Both the position numbers and the translations under genes were made by a program. Positions 10,833 to 18,209 of a stretch of DNA of 64,000 nt are shown here, piece after piece. The notes beneath the pieces are model-generated. The model made no database searches, was not told the DNA's origin, and saw nothing but the letters and a program-made list of their open reading frames with translations. This DNA comes from Methylobacterium sp. J-078. Lineage in GTDB: Bacteria > Pseudomonadota > Alphaproteobacteria > Rhizobiales > Beijerinckiaceae. Location of the stretch: NCBI RefSeq assembly GCF_022829285.1, contig NZ_JAKSYI010000094.1:62001-126000 (forward strand), written 5' to 3'. Numbering within the stretch: position 1 is the first letter of the stretch; each line of letters begins with the position of its first letter.

Positions 10833-11570
10833 TCAGCTGGCCACGGCCTCGGCGGTGAACCGTGCATAGCCCTTGGCGCGCAGGTCGCAGGCCGGGCATT
10901 GGCCGCAGCCGTGGCCCCAGGGGTGGCGGTCGCCGCGCGTGCCGAGGTAGCAGGTGTGGCTGTCCTCCACGATGAGGTCCACCAAGGCCTGCCCGCCGAG
11001 ATCCTGCGCCAGCCGCCAGGTCTCGGCCTTGTCGATCCACATCAGCGGGGTGTGCAGGACGAAGCGGCGATCCATCCCGAGATTCAGCGCCACCTGCAGC
11101 GCCTTGACGGTGTCGTCCCGGCAATCCGGGTAGCCCGAAAAATCCGTCTCGCACATGCCCCCGACGAGGTGAGTCAGGGAGCGGCGATAGGCGAGGGCTG
11201 CCGCGAAGGTGAGGAACAAGAGGTTGCGGCCCGGCACGAAGGTGTTGGGCAGGCCGCCATCCGTGAAGGCGATCGCGGTGTCGCGGGTCAGCGCCGTCTC
11301 GGAAACCTGGCCGAGGGCGTCGAGGGCGAGCGTATGGTCGTCCCCGAGCCGCGCCGCCCAGTCGGGCTTCAGGGCCGCGATCCCCCGGCGCAAGGTGTCC
11401 CGGCAATCGAGTTCGATGCGGTGGCGCTGGCCGTAATCGAAGCCCAGGGTCTCGACACGGTCGAAGCGCGCGAGCGCCCAGGCGAGGCAGGTGGTGGAAT
11501 CCTGCCCCCCCGAGAACAGGACCAGGGCGCCCCCGCTCATCGCCGAGTCCCTCATCGCCGAGTCCCTCAT
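10833..11570 (-). CDS. queC: 7-cyano-7-deazaguanine (preQ0) synthase QueC
   Basis: ATP-dependent enzyme converting 7-carboxy-7-deazaguanine and ammonia to preQ0 in queuosine synthesis. The PP-loop is [18 protein letters not shown], and the C-terminal zinc site is [19 protein letters not shown]. Three ATGs (11570, 11555, 11540) each give MRDSA or MSGG starts because of a 15-base tandem duplication. The first overlaps the queD stop as ATGA, so translation is probably coupled to queD. About 245 residues from the first start; the third, at [12 protein letters not shown], is closest to family length. Last gene of the queE-queD-queC operon. Confidence 0.95.
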   Translation of the reverse strand: MRDSAMRDSAMSGGALVLFSGGQDSTTCLAWALARFDRVETLGFDYGQRHRIELDCRDTLRRGIAALKPDWAARLGDDHTLALDALGQVSETALTRDTAIAFTDGGLPNTFVPGRNLLFLTFAAALAYRRSLTHLVGGMCETDFSGYPDCRDDTVKALQVALNLGMDRRFVLHTPLMWIDKAETWRLAQDLGGQALVDLIVEDSHTCYLGTRGDRHPWGHGCGQCPACDLRAKGYARFTAEAVAS

Positions 11571-11571
11571 C
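11542..11571. repeat. 15-bp tandem duplication at the queC start
   Basis: Two perfect copies of a 15-base unit (GCCGAGTCCCTCATC on the plus strand) plus a partial third. Read on the minus strand each unit contains GAGG followed nine bases later by ATG. The duplication therefore multiplies both Shine-Dalgarno and start codon of queC in the same frame, adding MRDSA repeats to the N-terminus. Confidence 0.85.
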
Positions 11572-11932
11572 GCAGCGCCTCGCCCTCGTACTCGGCCCAG
11601 GACATCGGCGTCTCGTAGACCTTCACGGAGGAGAGGGCCGGCAGCGCCGCCTTGGTGCGCTCCCAGATCCAGGCCGCGATGTGTTCGGCGGTGGGGTTCT
11701 CCAGCCCCTCGATCTCGTTGAGGCAATAATGGTCGAGGCGGGCCAGCACCGGCGCGAAGGCATGCTCCACGTCGAAGAAATCCACCACCCAGCCGGTGGC
11801 CGGATCGACGGTGCCCGAGAGGGTGAGTTCGACCCGGTAGGAATGCCCGTGCATGCGGTGGCAGCGGTGGGTCTCGGGCACGTTCGGCAGGCGGTGGGCC
11901 GCCTCGAAGGTGAAGGCTTGCGTGATCTTCAT
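11567..11932 (-). CDS. queD: 6-carboxytetrahydropterin synthase QueD
   Basis: 121 residues. Converts dihydroneopterin triphosphate to 6-carboxy-5,6,7,8-tetrahydropterin, the second step to preQ0. Zinc-binding histidines are visible in FEAAHRLP and in [12 protein letters not shown], and the catalytic Cys lies in [11 protein letters not shown]. The frame continues upstream to 12091 as a shadow of queE; ATG 11932 opens exactly at the family start ([15 protein letters not shown]). It lies 35 bases after queE and its TGA overlaps the first queC ATG. Confidence 0.94.
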   Translation of the reverse strand: MKITQAFTFEAAHRLPNVPETHRCHRMHGHSYRVELTLSGTVDPATGWVVDFFDVEHAFAPVLARLDHYCLNEIEGLENPTAEHIAAWIWERTKAALPALSSVKVYETPMSWAEYEGEALR

Positions 11933-11967
11933 TGCGAAAACTTCATGGTGCGAGCGGGATGGGAGCC

Positions 11968-12600
11968 TCAAGGGATCCCGATGATCTTGTGCGTCTGGAG
12001 CGAGAGGCGCCAGCGCGCGTCGCGCCGGCAATAGGCGACGGCCTCGGCGGTGTTGGCGAGCCGCTCCGGCCCGTCCATCGGCTGGAGCCAATGGTGGTGG
12101 AAGTCGAGCTCCGCGAAGGCCTCCGGGAGGGCTTCAACCTGCGGGAAGACGAGCTTCAGCTCGTGTCCGCTGCGCTGCACGATCGGGTTGCCGGCCTTCG
12201 GGCTGACGCAGATCCAATCGATGCCCGCGGGTGCCGGAAGCGTGCCGTTAGTCTCCACCGCGATCTCGAACCCGTGCGCATGGACGGCGGCGATGAGGGC
12301 CGGATCGAGTTGCAGCAGGGGTTCGCCGCCGGTGAAGACCACGTAGCGGTGCCGCGGGCCGCCCTCCCAGGTGCGCGCGATTGTGTCCGCGAGGTCATCC
12401 GACGTCGCGAAGCGTCCGCCGCCCGCGCCATCCATGCCGATGAAATCGGTGTCGCAGAAGGTGCAGGCGGCGGTGGCGCGGTCCTCTTCGCGGCCCGACC
12501 AGAGATTGCAGCCGGAGAACCGGCAGAACACCGCTGCCCGCCCCGCCTGCGCGCCCTCGCCCTGGAGGGTGTGGAAAAGTTCCTTGACTGCGTACGCCAT
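11968..12600 (-). CDS. queE: 7-carboxy-7-deazaguanine synthase QueE (radical SAM)
   Basis: 210 residues. Uses S-adenosylmethionine and a 4Fe-4S cluster for ring contraction of 6-carboxytetrahydropterin. The cluster cysteines are Cys31, Cys46 and Cys49, a CX14CX2C spacing instead of the usual CX3CX2C. This is the known variant of QueE, described for the Burkholderia multivorans enzyme. FTGGEPLLQLDP gives the GGE SAM-binding motif. ATG 12600 is chosen because MAYAVKELFHTLQGEG is the normal start; the frame upstream to 12672 is not conserved sequence. First gene of the operon, so its promoter must lie in the 12601-12955 gap. Confidence 0.95.
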   Translation of the reverse strand: MAYAVKELFHTLQGEGAQAGRAAVFCRFSGCNLWSGREEDRATAACTFCDTDFIGMDGAGGGRFATSDDLADTIARTWEGGPRHRYVVFTGGEPLLQLDPALIAAVHAHGFEIAVETNGTLPAPAGIDWICVSPKAGNPIVQRSGHELKLVFPQVEALPEAFAELDFHHHWLQPMDGPERLANTAEAVAYCRRDARWRLSLQTHKIIGIP

Positions 12601-12955
12601 CACGTTCCCGCGCCGACTGAGGCCCTGCTGGGCGGCGACGCTCCGAATTTTGAAATACCCCGACCGACGCATCGCACATAGGCGTGGCGGCCATCCGGAG
12701 CCACGGACGGGCCGCGGGCCGCACCCATGCGCCGAGCGCGGTCATACCATGAAACCGCCCCGATCTCGCATCCGCGAAGGGCTTTGCCATGCTCTCGCCA
12801 CGGAACGCCGGTTGTTAGGCGTTCAGTCACGGCCAAGTCGTACCATGCTTGACGACGATCTTCCGTCGGCCCGCCTCAAGCTTGGCCGTTGACCGGCCGA
12901 CCCGCGCGGGCCGATATTCGTCGGGCCGGGGGCATACCTTCTTGAGACAGGTCAG
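12601..12955. other. divergent intergenic region, queE / D,D-carboxypeptidase
   Basis: 355 bases with no supported gene. It must contain divergent promoters. A short hairpin AACGCC-(8)-GGCGTT lies near 12805-12825. I looked for a preQ1 riboswitch aptamer upstream of queE and could not recognise one. No tRNA-like fold was seen. Confidence 0.5.
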
Positions 12956-14509
12956 ATGTCGAACGGATTGTTGAGGCGCCTGGCCGCTGGCCTGGCGATG
13001 GCGGCGAGTGTGCTGGCCGCCGCGCCGGCGGATGCCGTGACGTCGCCGATCCTCGTGGTGGAGGTCGATTCCGGCAAGGTGATCTACGGGCAGGCGGCCA
13101 CCGATCCGTGGTTCCCGGCCTCGATCACCAAGCTGATGACCACCTACGTCGCCCTCGACCTCGTGCGGCAGGGCCGGCTCTCCCTCGATTCGCTGATCAC
13201 GATCTCGGCCGCCGCCGCCGCCGAGCCGCCCTCGAAGATGGGCTTCCGCCCGGGCACCAAGCTCACCCTCGACAACGCCCTCAAGATCATCATGGTCAAG
13301 TCGGCCAACGATGTCGCCTGGGCGATCGGCGAGAATCTCGGCGGCTCCATCGAGGGCTTCGCCCAGATGATGAACGAGACCGCCCAGCGCATCGGCATGC
13401 GCGAGAGCCGCTGGACCAACCCCAACGGCCTCCCCGACGCCCGGCAATGGACCACGGCCCGCGACATGGCGATCCTCGGCCGCGCCCTCATCCGCGACTT
13501 TCCCGAGAGCCGCGCCCTGTTCTCCATCAGCGCCATTCAGTTCGGCCGCTCGGTGATGGCCAACCACAACGGCCTTCTCGGCCGCTATGCCGGCGCGGAC
13601 GGCATGAAGACCGGGTTCATCTGCTCGGGGGGCTTCAACGTGGTGGCGAGCGCCACCCGCAACGGCCGGCGCATTATCACCGTGGTGATGGGCCAGCCGA
13701 GTGCCCGTGAACGCGACCTCAAGGCCTCCGACCTGTTCGATTACGGATTTTCGCAGAGCGCCGGCTGGACCGCCCAGACCCTTGACGCGCTGCCGACCTC
13801 CAACCTCGGCGAGCCGCCGGACCTGCGGCCCTACATCTGCGACAAGCGCAAGGCCTTGCCCGTCGACGAGGGCCAGGGGGCCATCACGGCGAGCGCCGGA
13901 GCGGCCGGCGCCAGCGCCGACAACGCCAACGCCCAGCTGATGGCCGCCGCCGCGCCGCCCTCCGCCGCGCTCGCCTTCGCCACCATGAACAGCGCGGCCC
14001 TGCGCAACCGCGCCCTGCCGCCCCGCGCGCCGCTGCAGCCGATCCTGGTCTGGATCGGTCGCGACCCCGCCGAGGGCGCCATCGCCCTCAACGAGCAGGA
14101 GGAGGCCGAGAAAGCGGAGAAGGCCGCCAAGCTCGCCGAGGCGCGCAAGGCGAAGCTGGAGGCGATCGCGGCCAAGCGCGAAGCCGCCCAGGCGGCCCGG
14201 CAGGCCAAGGGACCGGCAGCCGGCGCGGCCAAGGCAGCCAAGCCCGAGGCGAAGAAGGCCCTGGCCCGTGGCAAGGGCGGCGTCCCCGCCACGGCGAGCG
14301 CCTTCGCCCCTGCGGAATCCACCCCCGTCATGGAGGGCGCGCCGAAGCTGAAGGTCGATACGGTCCGCAAGCCGTCCGCGAAGGCCGCCGTGAAGCCCCA
14401 GGCCAAGCCGGAAGCGAAGGCGAAGCCCGCCGCCAAGGCCTCGAGCACGAAGCCCGCGACGGCGGGAAAATCCACCCGGTCGGCGAGCAAGGCTCAGGCG
14501 GACGACTGA
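12956..14509 (+). CDS. D-alanyl-D-alanine carboxypeptidase (S11, PBP5/6 type) with Lys/Ala-rich tail
   Basis: Periplasmic penicillin-binding protein that trims the terminal D-Ala of peptidoglycan stem peptides. A signal peptide (cleavage near ADA at 25-27) precedes the S11 catalytic domain. The three active-site motifs are intact: Ser56-I-T-Lys59, Ser116-A-Asn118 and Lys218-T-Gly. From about residue 375 the protein becomes a tail of roughly 140 residues dominated by Lys, Ala and Glu (EAEKAEKAAKLAEARKAK), then Lys/Pro/Ala. The tail recalls histone-H1-like or wall-binding basic segments. No amphipathic membrane anchor of the PBP5 type is obvious. 517 residues in total, against about 400 for PBP5. 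Confidence 0.93.
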   Translation: MSNGLLRRLAAGLAMAASVLAAAPADAVTSPILVVEVDSGKVIYGQAATDPWFPASITKLMTTYVALDLVRQGRLSLDSLITISAAAAAEPPSKMGFRPGTKLTLDNALKIIMVKSANDVAWAIGENLGGSIEGFAQMMNETAQRIGMRESRWTNPNGLPDARQWTTARDMAILGRALIRDFPESRALFSISAIQFGRSVMANHNGLLGRYAGADGMKTGFICSGGFNVVASATRNGRRIITVVMGQPSARERDLKASDLFDYGFSQSAGWTAQTLDALPTSNLGEPPDLRPYICDKRKALPVDEGQGAITASAGAAGASADNANAQLMAAAAPPSAALAFATMNSAALRNRALPPRAPLQPILVWIGRDPAEGAIALNEQEEAEKAEKAAKLAEARKAKLEAIAAKREAAQAARQAKGPAAGAAKAAKPEAKKALARGKGGVPATASAFAPAESTPVMEGAPKLKVDTVRKPSAKAAVKPQAKPEAKAKPAAKASSTKPATAGKSTRSASKAQADD

Positions 14510-14544
14510 TCCCGCCCGTGCCCGGACGCACCCGGCGATCGGCG

Positions 14545-14561
14545 GTGTTATAATATTACAC
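14545..14561. promoter_or_regulatory. Zur box upstream of CobW-type GTPase
   Basis: GTGTTATAATATTACAC is centred 54 bases before the GTPase start. It matches the Zur core GTTATANTATAAC at all but one informative position and sits inside a longer interrupted palindrome (14541-14565, arms GGCGGTGT and ACACCGCC). Low-zinc induction of the following gene is the natural reading: zinc-loaded Zur would block the promoter. Confidence 0.75.
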
Positions 14562-14606
14562 CGCCGCAGGATTGAGCGCCGCGTCCCGGAAGGCTAGGTC
14601 AGGGAC

Positions 14607-15722
14607 ATGACCGAACTGTCCAAGCCCGATCCCCGCGCGCCCGAGCCGATTCCGCTGACCGTCCTCACCGGGTTTCTCGGGGCGGGCAAGACGACCCTGC
14701 TGAACCGGATGCTGCGCGACCCGGCGCTCACCGACACGGTGGTGATCGTCAACGAGTTCGGGGAGATCGGCCTCGACCACCTCCTCATCGAGACGATCGA
14801 CGAGGGCATGGTCCTGCTCGGCGCCGGCTGCCTCTGCTGCACCGTGCGCGGCGATCTCATCGCCACCCTCGAAGATCTGCTGCGCAAACGCGACAACGGC
14901 CGCATCCAGCCCTTCCGCCGGGTGGTGATCGAGACGACGGGCCTCGCCGACCCAGCCCCGATCCTGCACGCGCTGATCTATCATCCCTACCTCGTTATCC
15001 GGTACCGCCTGCAGGGCGTCGTCACCGTGGTGGACGCGGTGAACGGGGCCTCGACCCTCGACGCGCATGCCGAAGCCGTGCGGCAGGTGGCCGTGGCCGA
15101 CCAGATCGTCGTCACGAAGCGGGATCTGGCGGGCGAGGACGGCGATGCGCTGGAAACCCGGCTGCGGGCGCTGAACCCGTCGGCTCCGTTCCGGGACGCG
15201 TCCGTGCCGCCGTCTGAGCTTCTCGGCGGCTTGTTCGGCCTCGACGGAAAGAGCGACGACGTGCGCGCCTGGCTCGGCGCCGAGGCCGAGCGGGCCGAGC
15301 ATCACGACCATGGACACCATCACGGCCACCACCACCACGACGTGAATCGGCACGATGCCGCGATCCGGGCCTTCAGCCTGACCAGCGACGCACCTGTGCC
15401 GCGCGCCGCCTTCGAGATGTTCCTGGATCTGCTGCGTTCCAGCCACGGCCCGAACCTCCTGCGCCTCAAGGGGCTGGTGGCCCTCGCGGACGCGCCGGAA
15501 CGACCCCTCGTGGTGCACGGGGTCCAGCACGTCATCCACGCACCCGTGCATCTCGCGGCCTGGCCGGATGCGGATCACCGCTCCCGCCTGGTGCTCATCG
15601 TGCGCGACCTCGACCCGGCCTTCGTCACCCGCCTGTGGGACGCCTTCCTCGGCCGTCCGCGCGTCGACGGCCCGGACGCCGCGGCGCTCACGCACAATCC
15701 CCTCGCGATTCCCGGCAGCTGA
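14607..15722 (+). CDS. CobW/COG0523-family GTPase, likely Zur-regulated zinc metallochaperone
   Basis: 371 residues. G3E GTPase with P-loop GFLGAGKTT (22-30), the metal-binding GCLCC motif (Cys75, Cys77, Cys78), the switch ETTGLADPAP and the NKxD-type TKRDLAG. A His-rich loop (about 231-249, HHDHGHHHGHHHHD) separates it from the CobW C-terminal domain. Family members insert or allocate metals; those under Zur (ZigA/ZNG1 type) deliver zinc to client enzymes when zinc is scarce. The Zur box 46 bases upstream and the His loop point to zinc here, not cobalt for cobalamin. No cob genes are nearby. The client protein is unknown. Confidence 0.9.
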   Translation: MTELSKPDPRAPEPIPLTVLTGFLGAGKTTLLNRMLRDPALTDTVVIVNEFGEIGLDHLLIETIDEGMVLLGAGCLCCTVRGDLIATLEDLLRKRDNGRIQPFRRVVIETTGLADPAPILHALIYHPYLVIRYRLQGVVTVVDAVNGASTLDAHAEAVRQVAVADQIVVTKRDLAGEDGDALETRLRALNPSAPFRDASVPPSELLGGLFGLDGKSDDVRAWLGAEAERAEHHDHGHHHGHHHHDVNRHDAAIRAFSLTSDAPVPRAAFEMFLDLLRSSHGPNLLRLKGLVALADAPERPLVVHGVQHVIHAPVHLAAWPDADHRSRLVLIVRDLDPAFVTRLWDAFLGRPRVDGPDAAALTHNPLAIPGS

Positions 15723-15837
15723 GACCGCGCTCGCTGTCCGGAATCGGCTGGTCCCGTTCTTGAAACCTGAACCCCATAGAGCGCCCCATGGCGCGAGGGT
15801 GTCCCGCATCGGGACGCATTCGGGATCGGATCGAGAC

Positions 15838-16716
15838 ATGAGACACCGCTTCACGGTCATCGAGGGCGGCGCATCGCTGATCGACGCGGTGGTCGAGGCC
15901 GTTGCGGACGAGGCGCCCGTGGCTTGGCGCGTCGACCTGCATCGGCCGGCTTCCGTCGGCGCGGGCGAGGTCGCGGCGTGGCGGGCACTGCTTGCGCGCG
16001 CCGCCGTCGCGGATCCCGTCCGGGCCGACCCGGACTACCTCCTCTCGGCGGCCCAACATCAGGCGGGCGGGCGGGACCTCGTTTTCGCCCTGGCCTGGGC
16101 GGTGGGGAACGGTCCGGACCGGCTCGGCGCCGTGATTCCCCTGGCCATGCCGCACACGCTCTTCGGGCATGGCCGGATTGTGGTCTGGCAGCCCTACGGC
16201 AGCGCGCTCGCTCCGACCTTCGCGCCCGGCAGCGTCGAGCCGGTCCGCGCGGCGCTCGTGACCGCGCTGCAGGCGATCCGGCCCCGTGCGACCCTGGTGC
16301 TCGACACGCCGGCCGCTCCGGAGATCCCGGAGGCCGGGCCGGCGTCCCGTCTCCGGGCCGTGACCGCGCGCGGCACGATCCCGGCGCACAGCCTCGTCGG
16401 TGTGCGTCCCGTTCACGCATCCGAGCCTGCCCGCATCGAGCGTGTGCGTGATCCGAATCAGGTGCGAGACGCGGTGGAGGCTTTTCTCCTACTCGACGCC
16501 GAGGCGTCGTCCGCGCCGATCATCGGCGACCCCTCCGAAGCCGCGATGGTGCGGGTGGTGACGCGCCTGTTCGCCCGCCGCAATCAGGTCACGGTGACGC
16601 TGACCCGACGCGCGGACAGGATCGTCGCGGCCACGATCACCCTCGGCGCCGGTGCGTCCGCCTTGGTCTGGCGTCAGGCGGAAGTCGTGCCGGAGCGGCT
16701 CGAGCGCTCGGCCTGA
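15838..16716 (+). CDS. protein of unknown function, resembles CelD/BcsL-type acyltransferase fold
   Basis: 292 residues. ATG 15838 is chosen; the frame upstream is a shadow of the GTPase gene. Pieces such as DPDYLLSAAQHQ, DRLGAVIPLAMPHTLFG and VTVTLTRRADRIVAATITLG follow the two-lobed pattern of CelD/BcsL GNAT-like proteins of exopolysaccharide loci. Similarity is by eye and weak. No signal peptide or membrane helix. It follows the GTPase by 115 bases and could be cotranscribed, and is tail to tail with ptsH (six bases between). Function not assigned. Confidence 0.65.
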   Translation: MRHRFTVIEGGASLIDAVVEAVADEAPVAWRVDLHRPASVGAGEVAAWRALLARAAVADPVRADPDYLLSAAQHQAGGRDLVFALAWAVGNGPDRLGAVIPLAMPHTLFGHGRIVVWQPYGSALAPTFAPGSVEPVRAALVTALQAIRPRATLVLDTPAAPEIPEAGPASRLRAVTARGTIPAHSLVGVRPVHASEPARIERVRDPNQVRDAVEAFLLLDAEASSAPIIGDPSEAAMVRVVTRLFARRNQVTVTLTRRADRIVAATITLGAGASALVWRQAEVVPERLERSA

Positions 16717-16722
16717 ACGGGG

Positions 16723-17037
16723 CTACTCGTCCTCGCCGAACTTGTTGGCGAGGAGATCGCTGATGGCCTGCATGCAGGCCTCGGCGTCGCTGCCCGAGGC
16801 CACCACCGCGATCGAGGTGCCCTGCGCGGCGCCCAGCGTCAGCAATCCCATGATCGAGCGTCCCCCCACCGTTTCGCCGGAGCGTGTCACGGTGACGGCG
16901 GCGTCGAAGCGCTCCACCGTCTGCACGAACTTGGCGGAGGCCCGCGCGTGCAGGCCACGCCGGTTGATGATCGGAAGCACCTGGATCAGACCACCCTCGG
17001 GCACGGTCGGCAGGTCGTCGATGTCGTCGTCGCTCAT
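16723..17037 (-). CDS. ptsH: HPr phosphocarrier protein
   Basis: 104 residues. Carries phosphate from EI on a histidine: NRRGLHARASAKF places it at His30. The regulatory serine is Ser61 in VGGRSIMGLLTLGA, the target of HPr kinase. An acidic extension of about 15 residues precedes the domain. ATG 17037 is used; a TTG at 17049 is in frame but too close to GGAGGGG. Last gene of chvI-chvG-hprK-EIIA-ptsH. No EI or permease is in the window, so a regulatory PTS is likely. Confidence 0.93.
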   Translation of the reverse strand: MSDDDIDDLPTVPEGGLIQVLPIINRRGLHARASAKFVQTVERFDAAVTVTRSGETVGGRSIMGLLTLGAAQGTSIAVVASGSDAEACMQAISDLLANKFGEDE

Positions 17038-17152
17038 GGGCGTTGGCAATCCCCTCCGTGGCGTCCCGCGCCGCTTGACGCGGCTCCGGCGGGCCCGCTG
17101 GCGGAGCAGGGCCTTGGAATGGCTGTAAGCTGTGGCGCGAGGGGAAGGAAGG

Positions 17153-17554
17153 CTATTTGCCGGCGAGCACGCGGGACGCGACGTTGATGTACTTCCGCCC
17201 GGCTTCCTGTGCGTGCAGGACGGCCTCGCCGAGGGGCTCGGCGTCGCGCACGCTGGCGAGCTTGATCAGCATCGGCAGGTTGATGCCGGCCACCACCTCG
17301 ACTTCGCCGCCGTTCATGCACGAGAGGGCGAGGTTCGAGGGCGTGCCGCCGAACATGTCCGTGAGCACCACGACGCCCTTGCCGCTGTTGACGCGGCTGA
17401 CCGCATTCATGATGTCGAGCCGGCGCAGCTCCATATCGTCCTCGGGACCGATGGTGATGGTCTCGATCTGCTTCTGCGGCCCGACGACGTGCTCAAGGGC
17501 AGCCTTGAACTCCGTTGCCAGCAGCCCGTGTGTGACGAGCACCATTCCAATCAT
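17153..17554 (-). CDS. PTS EIIA component, mannose family (PtsM/EIIA-Man-like)
   Basis: 133 residues. The phosphorylated histidine is His9 in MIGMVLVTHGLLA, and VVLTDMFGGTPSNLAL is the family signature. In Hyphomicrobiales this lone EIIA, without EIIB/C/D, receives phosphate from HPr and acts in regulation instead of sugar uptake. The longer frame upstream (to 18175) is a shadow of hprK. It lies 125 bases after hprK and 115 bases before ptsH on the same strand. Confidence 0.93.
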   Translation of the reverse strand: MIGMVLVTHGLLATEFKAALEHVVGPQKQIETITIGPEDDMELRRLDIMNAVSRVNSGKGVVVLTDMFGGTPSNLALSCMNGGEVEVVAGINLPMLIKLASVRDAEPLGEAVLHAQEAGRKYINVASRVLAGK

Positions 17555-17679
17555 CGACGCGGGTTCCAACGCCTTGTGAGCGGAGCCGCCATCTTGTGCA
17601 GCGCAAGGTCGAGCGCAAGGTGAATGCGGCATTTTGTGTGCTCGAACGTCATGATCATGCCACGGTGGTGGCCCCGGCG

Positions 17680-18192
17680 CTACGGTTCGGTGCCGGGCGA
17701 CAGGAACAGAACCGGAGCCTGCGGCATGCGGGCCACGCCGGGGCACCCCTCCAGAGCGTCGAGCACGAGGCGTGGCCCGAGCCCGGCGCGCAGCATCGCA
17801 CGGTCGAGGACGAGACCCGGCCGGGCGAGGCCGAGGAGGGTCACCCCGCGCATCGGTGCCTCGGGGAGGCGCGGGCAGGCCTCCACGAGGTCGACCACGA
17901 GGTGGATCGGCGCATCGGCCAGGGCCTTCGCGGCCGGCACGAGGCCGAGGCCACGCACCTCGATACGGGAACCGAGCGCGGGGTGAGGCCGGGCCAGAAT
18001 CACGCCGTCCGCGCGCGTGAGGCCGACTCGATCGTCGCCGACGAGCCCGGCATTCCCATGCGCCGCGTCGACACGGTCGAGGAGAAGCAGGGCGAGGCTC
18101 GACTTGCCCGACCCCGACGCCCCCCGGATCAGGATGCCGGCGCCGTCGATGGCCACGCAACTCGCATGGACCCACGCGACGGCGTCCGGCAT
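17680..18192 (-). CDS. hprK: HPr kinase/phosphorylase, short alphaproteobacterial form
   Basis: 170 residues, roughly half the length of Bacillus HprK because only the C-terminal kinase domain is present. The P-loop is GASGSGKSS (24-32), with GLVGDDRV and RGLGLV as further nucleotide and HPr-contact segments. It phosphorylates the serine of HPr. The start, MPDAVAWVHASCVAIDG, is 17 bases after the chvG stop, so coupled expression with the two-component system is expected. Confidence 0.93.
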   Translation of the reverse strand: MPDAVAWVHASCVAIDGAGILIRGASGSGKSSLALLLLDRVDAAHGNAGLVGDDRVGLTRADGVILARPHPALGSRIEVRGLGLVPAAKALADAPIHLVVDLVEACPRLPEAPMRGVTLLGLARPGLVLDRAMLRAGLGPRLVLDALEGCPGVARMPQAPVLFLSPGTEP

Positions 18193-18209
18193 CGAGAGGG
18201 CCTCGGCGC

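Noticed and set aside
12601..12955. preQ1 riboswitch upstream of queE
   Set aside because: No recognisable compact aptamer with A-rich tail in the leader; only an unrelated short hairpin.
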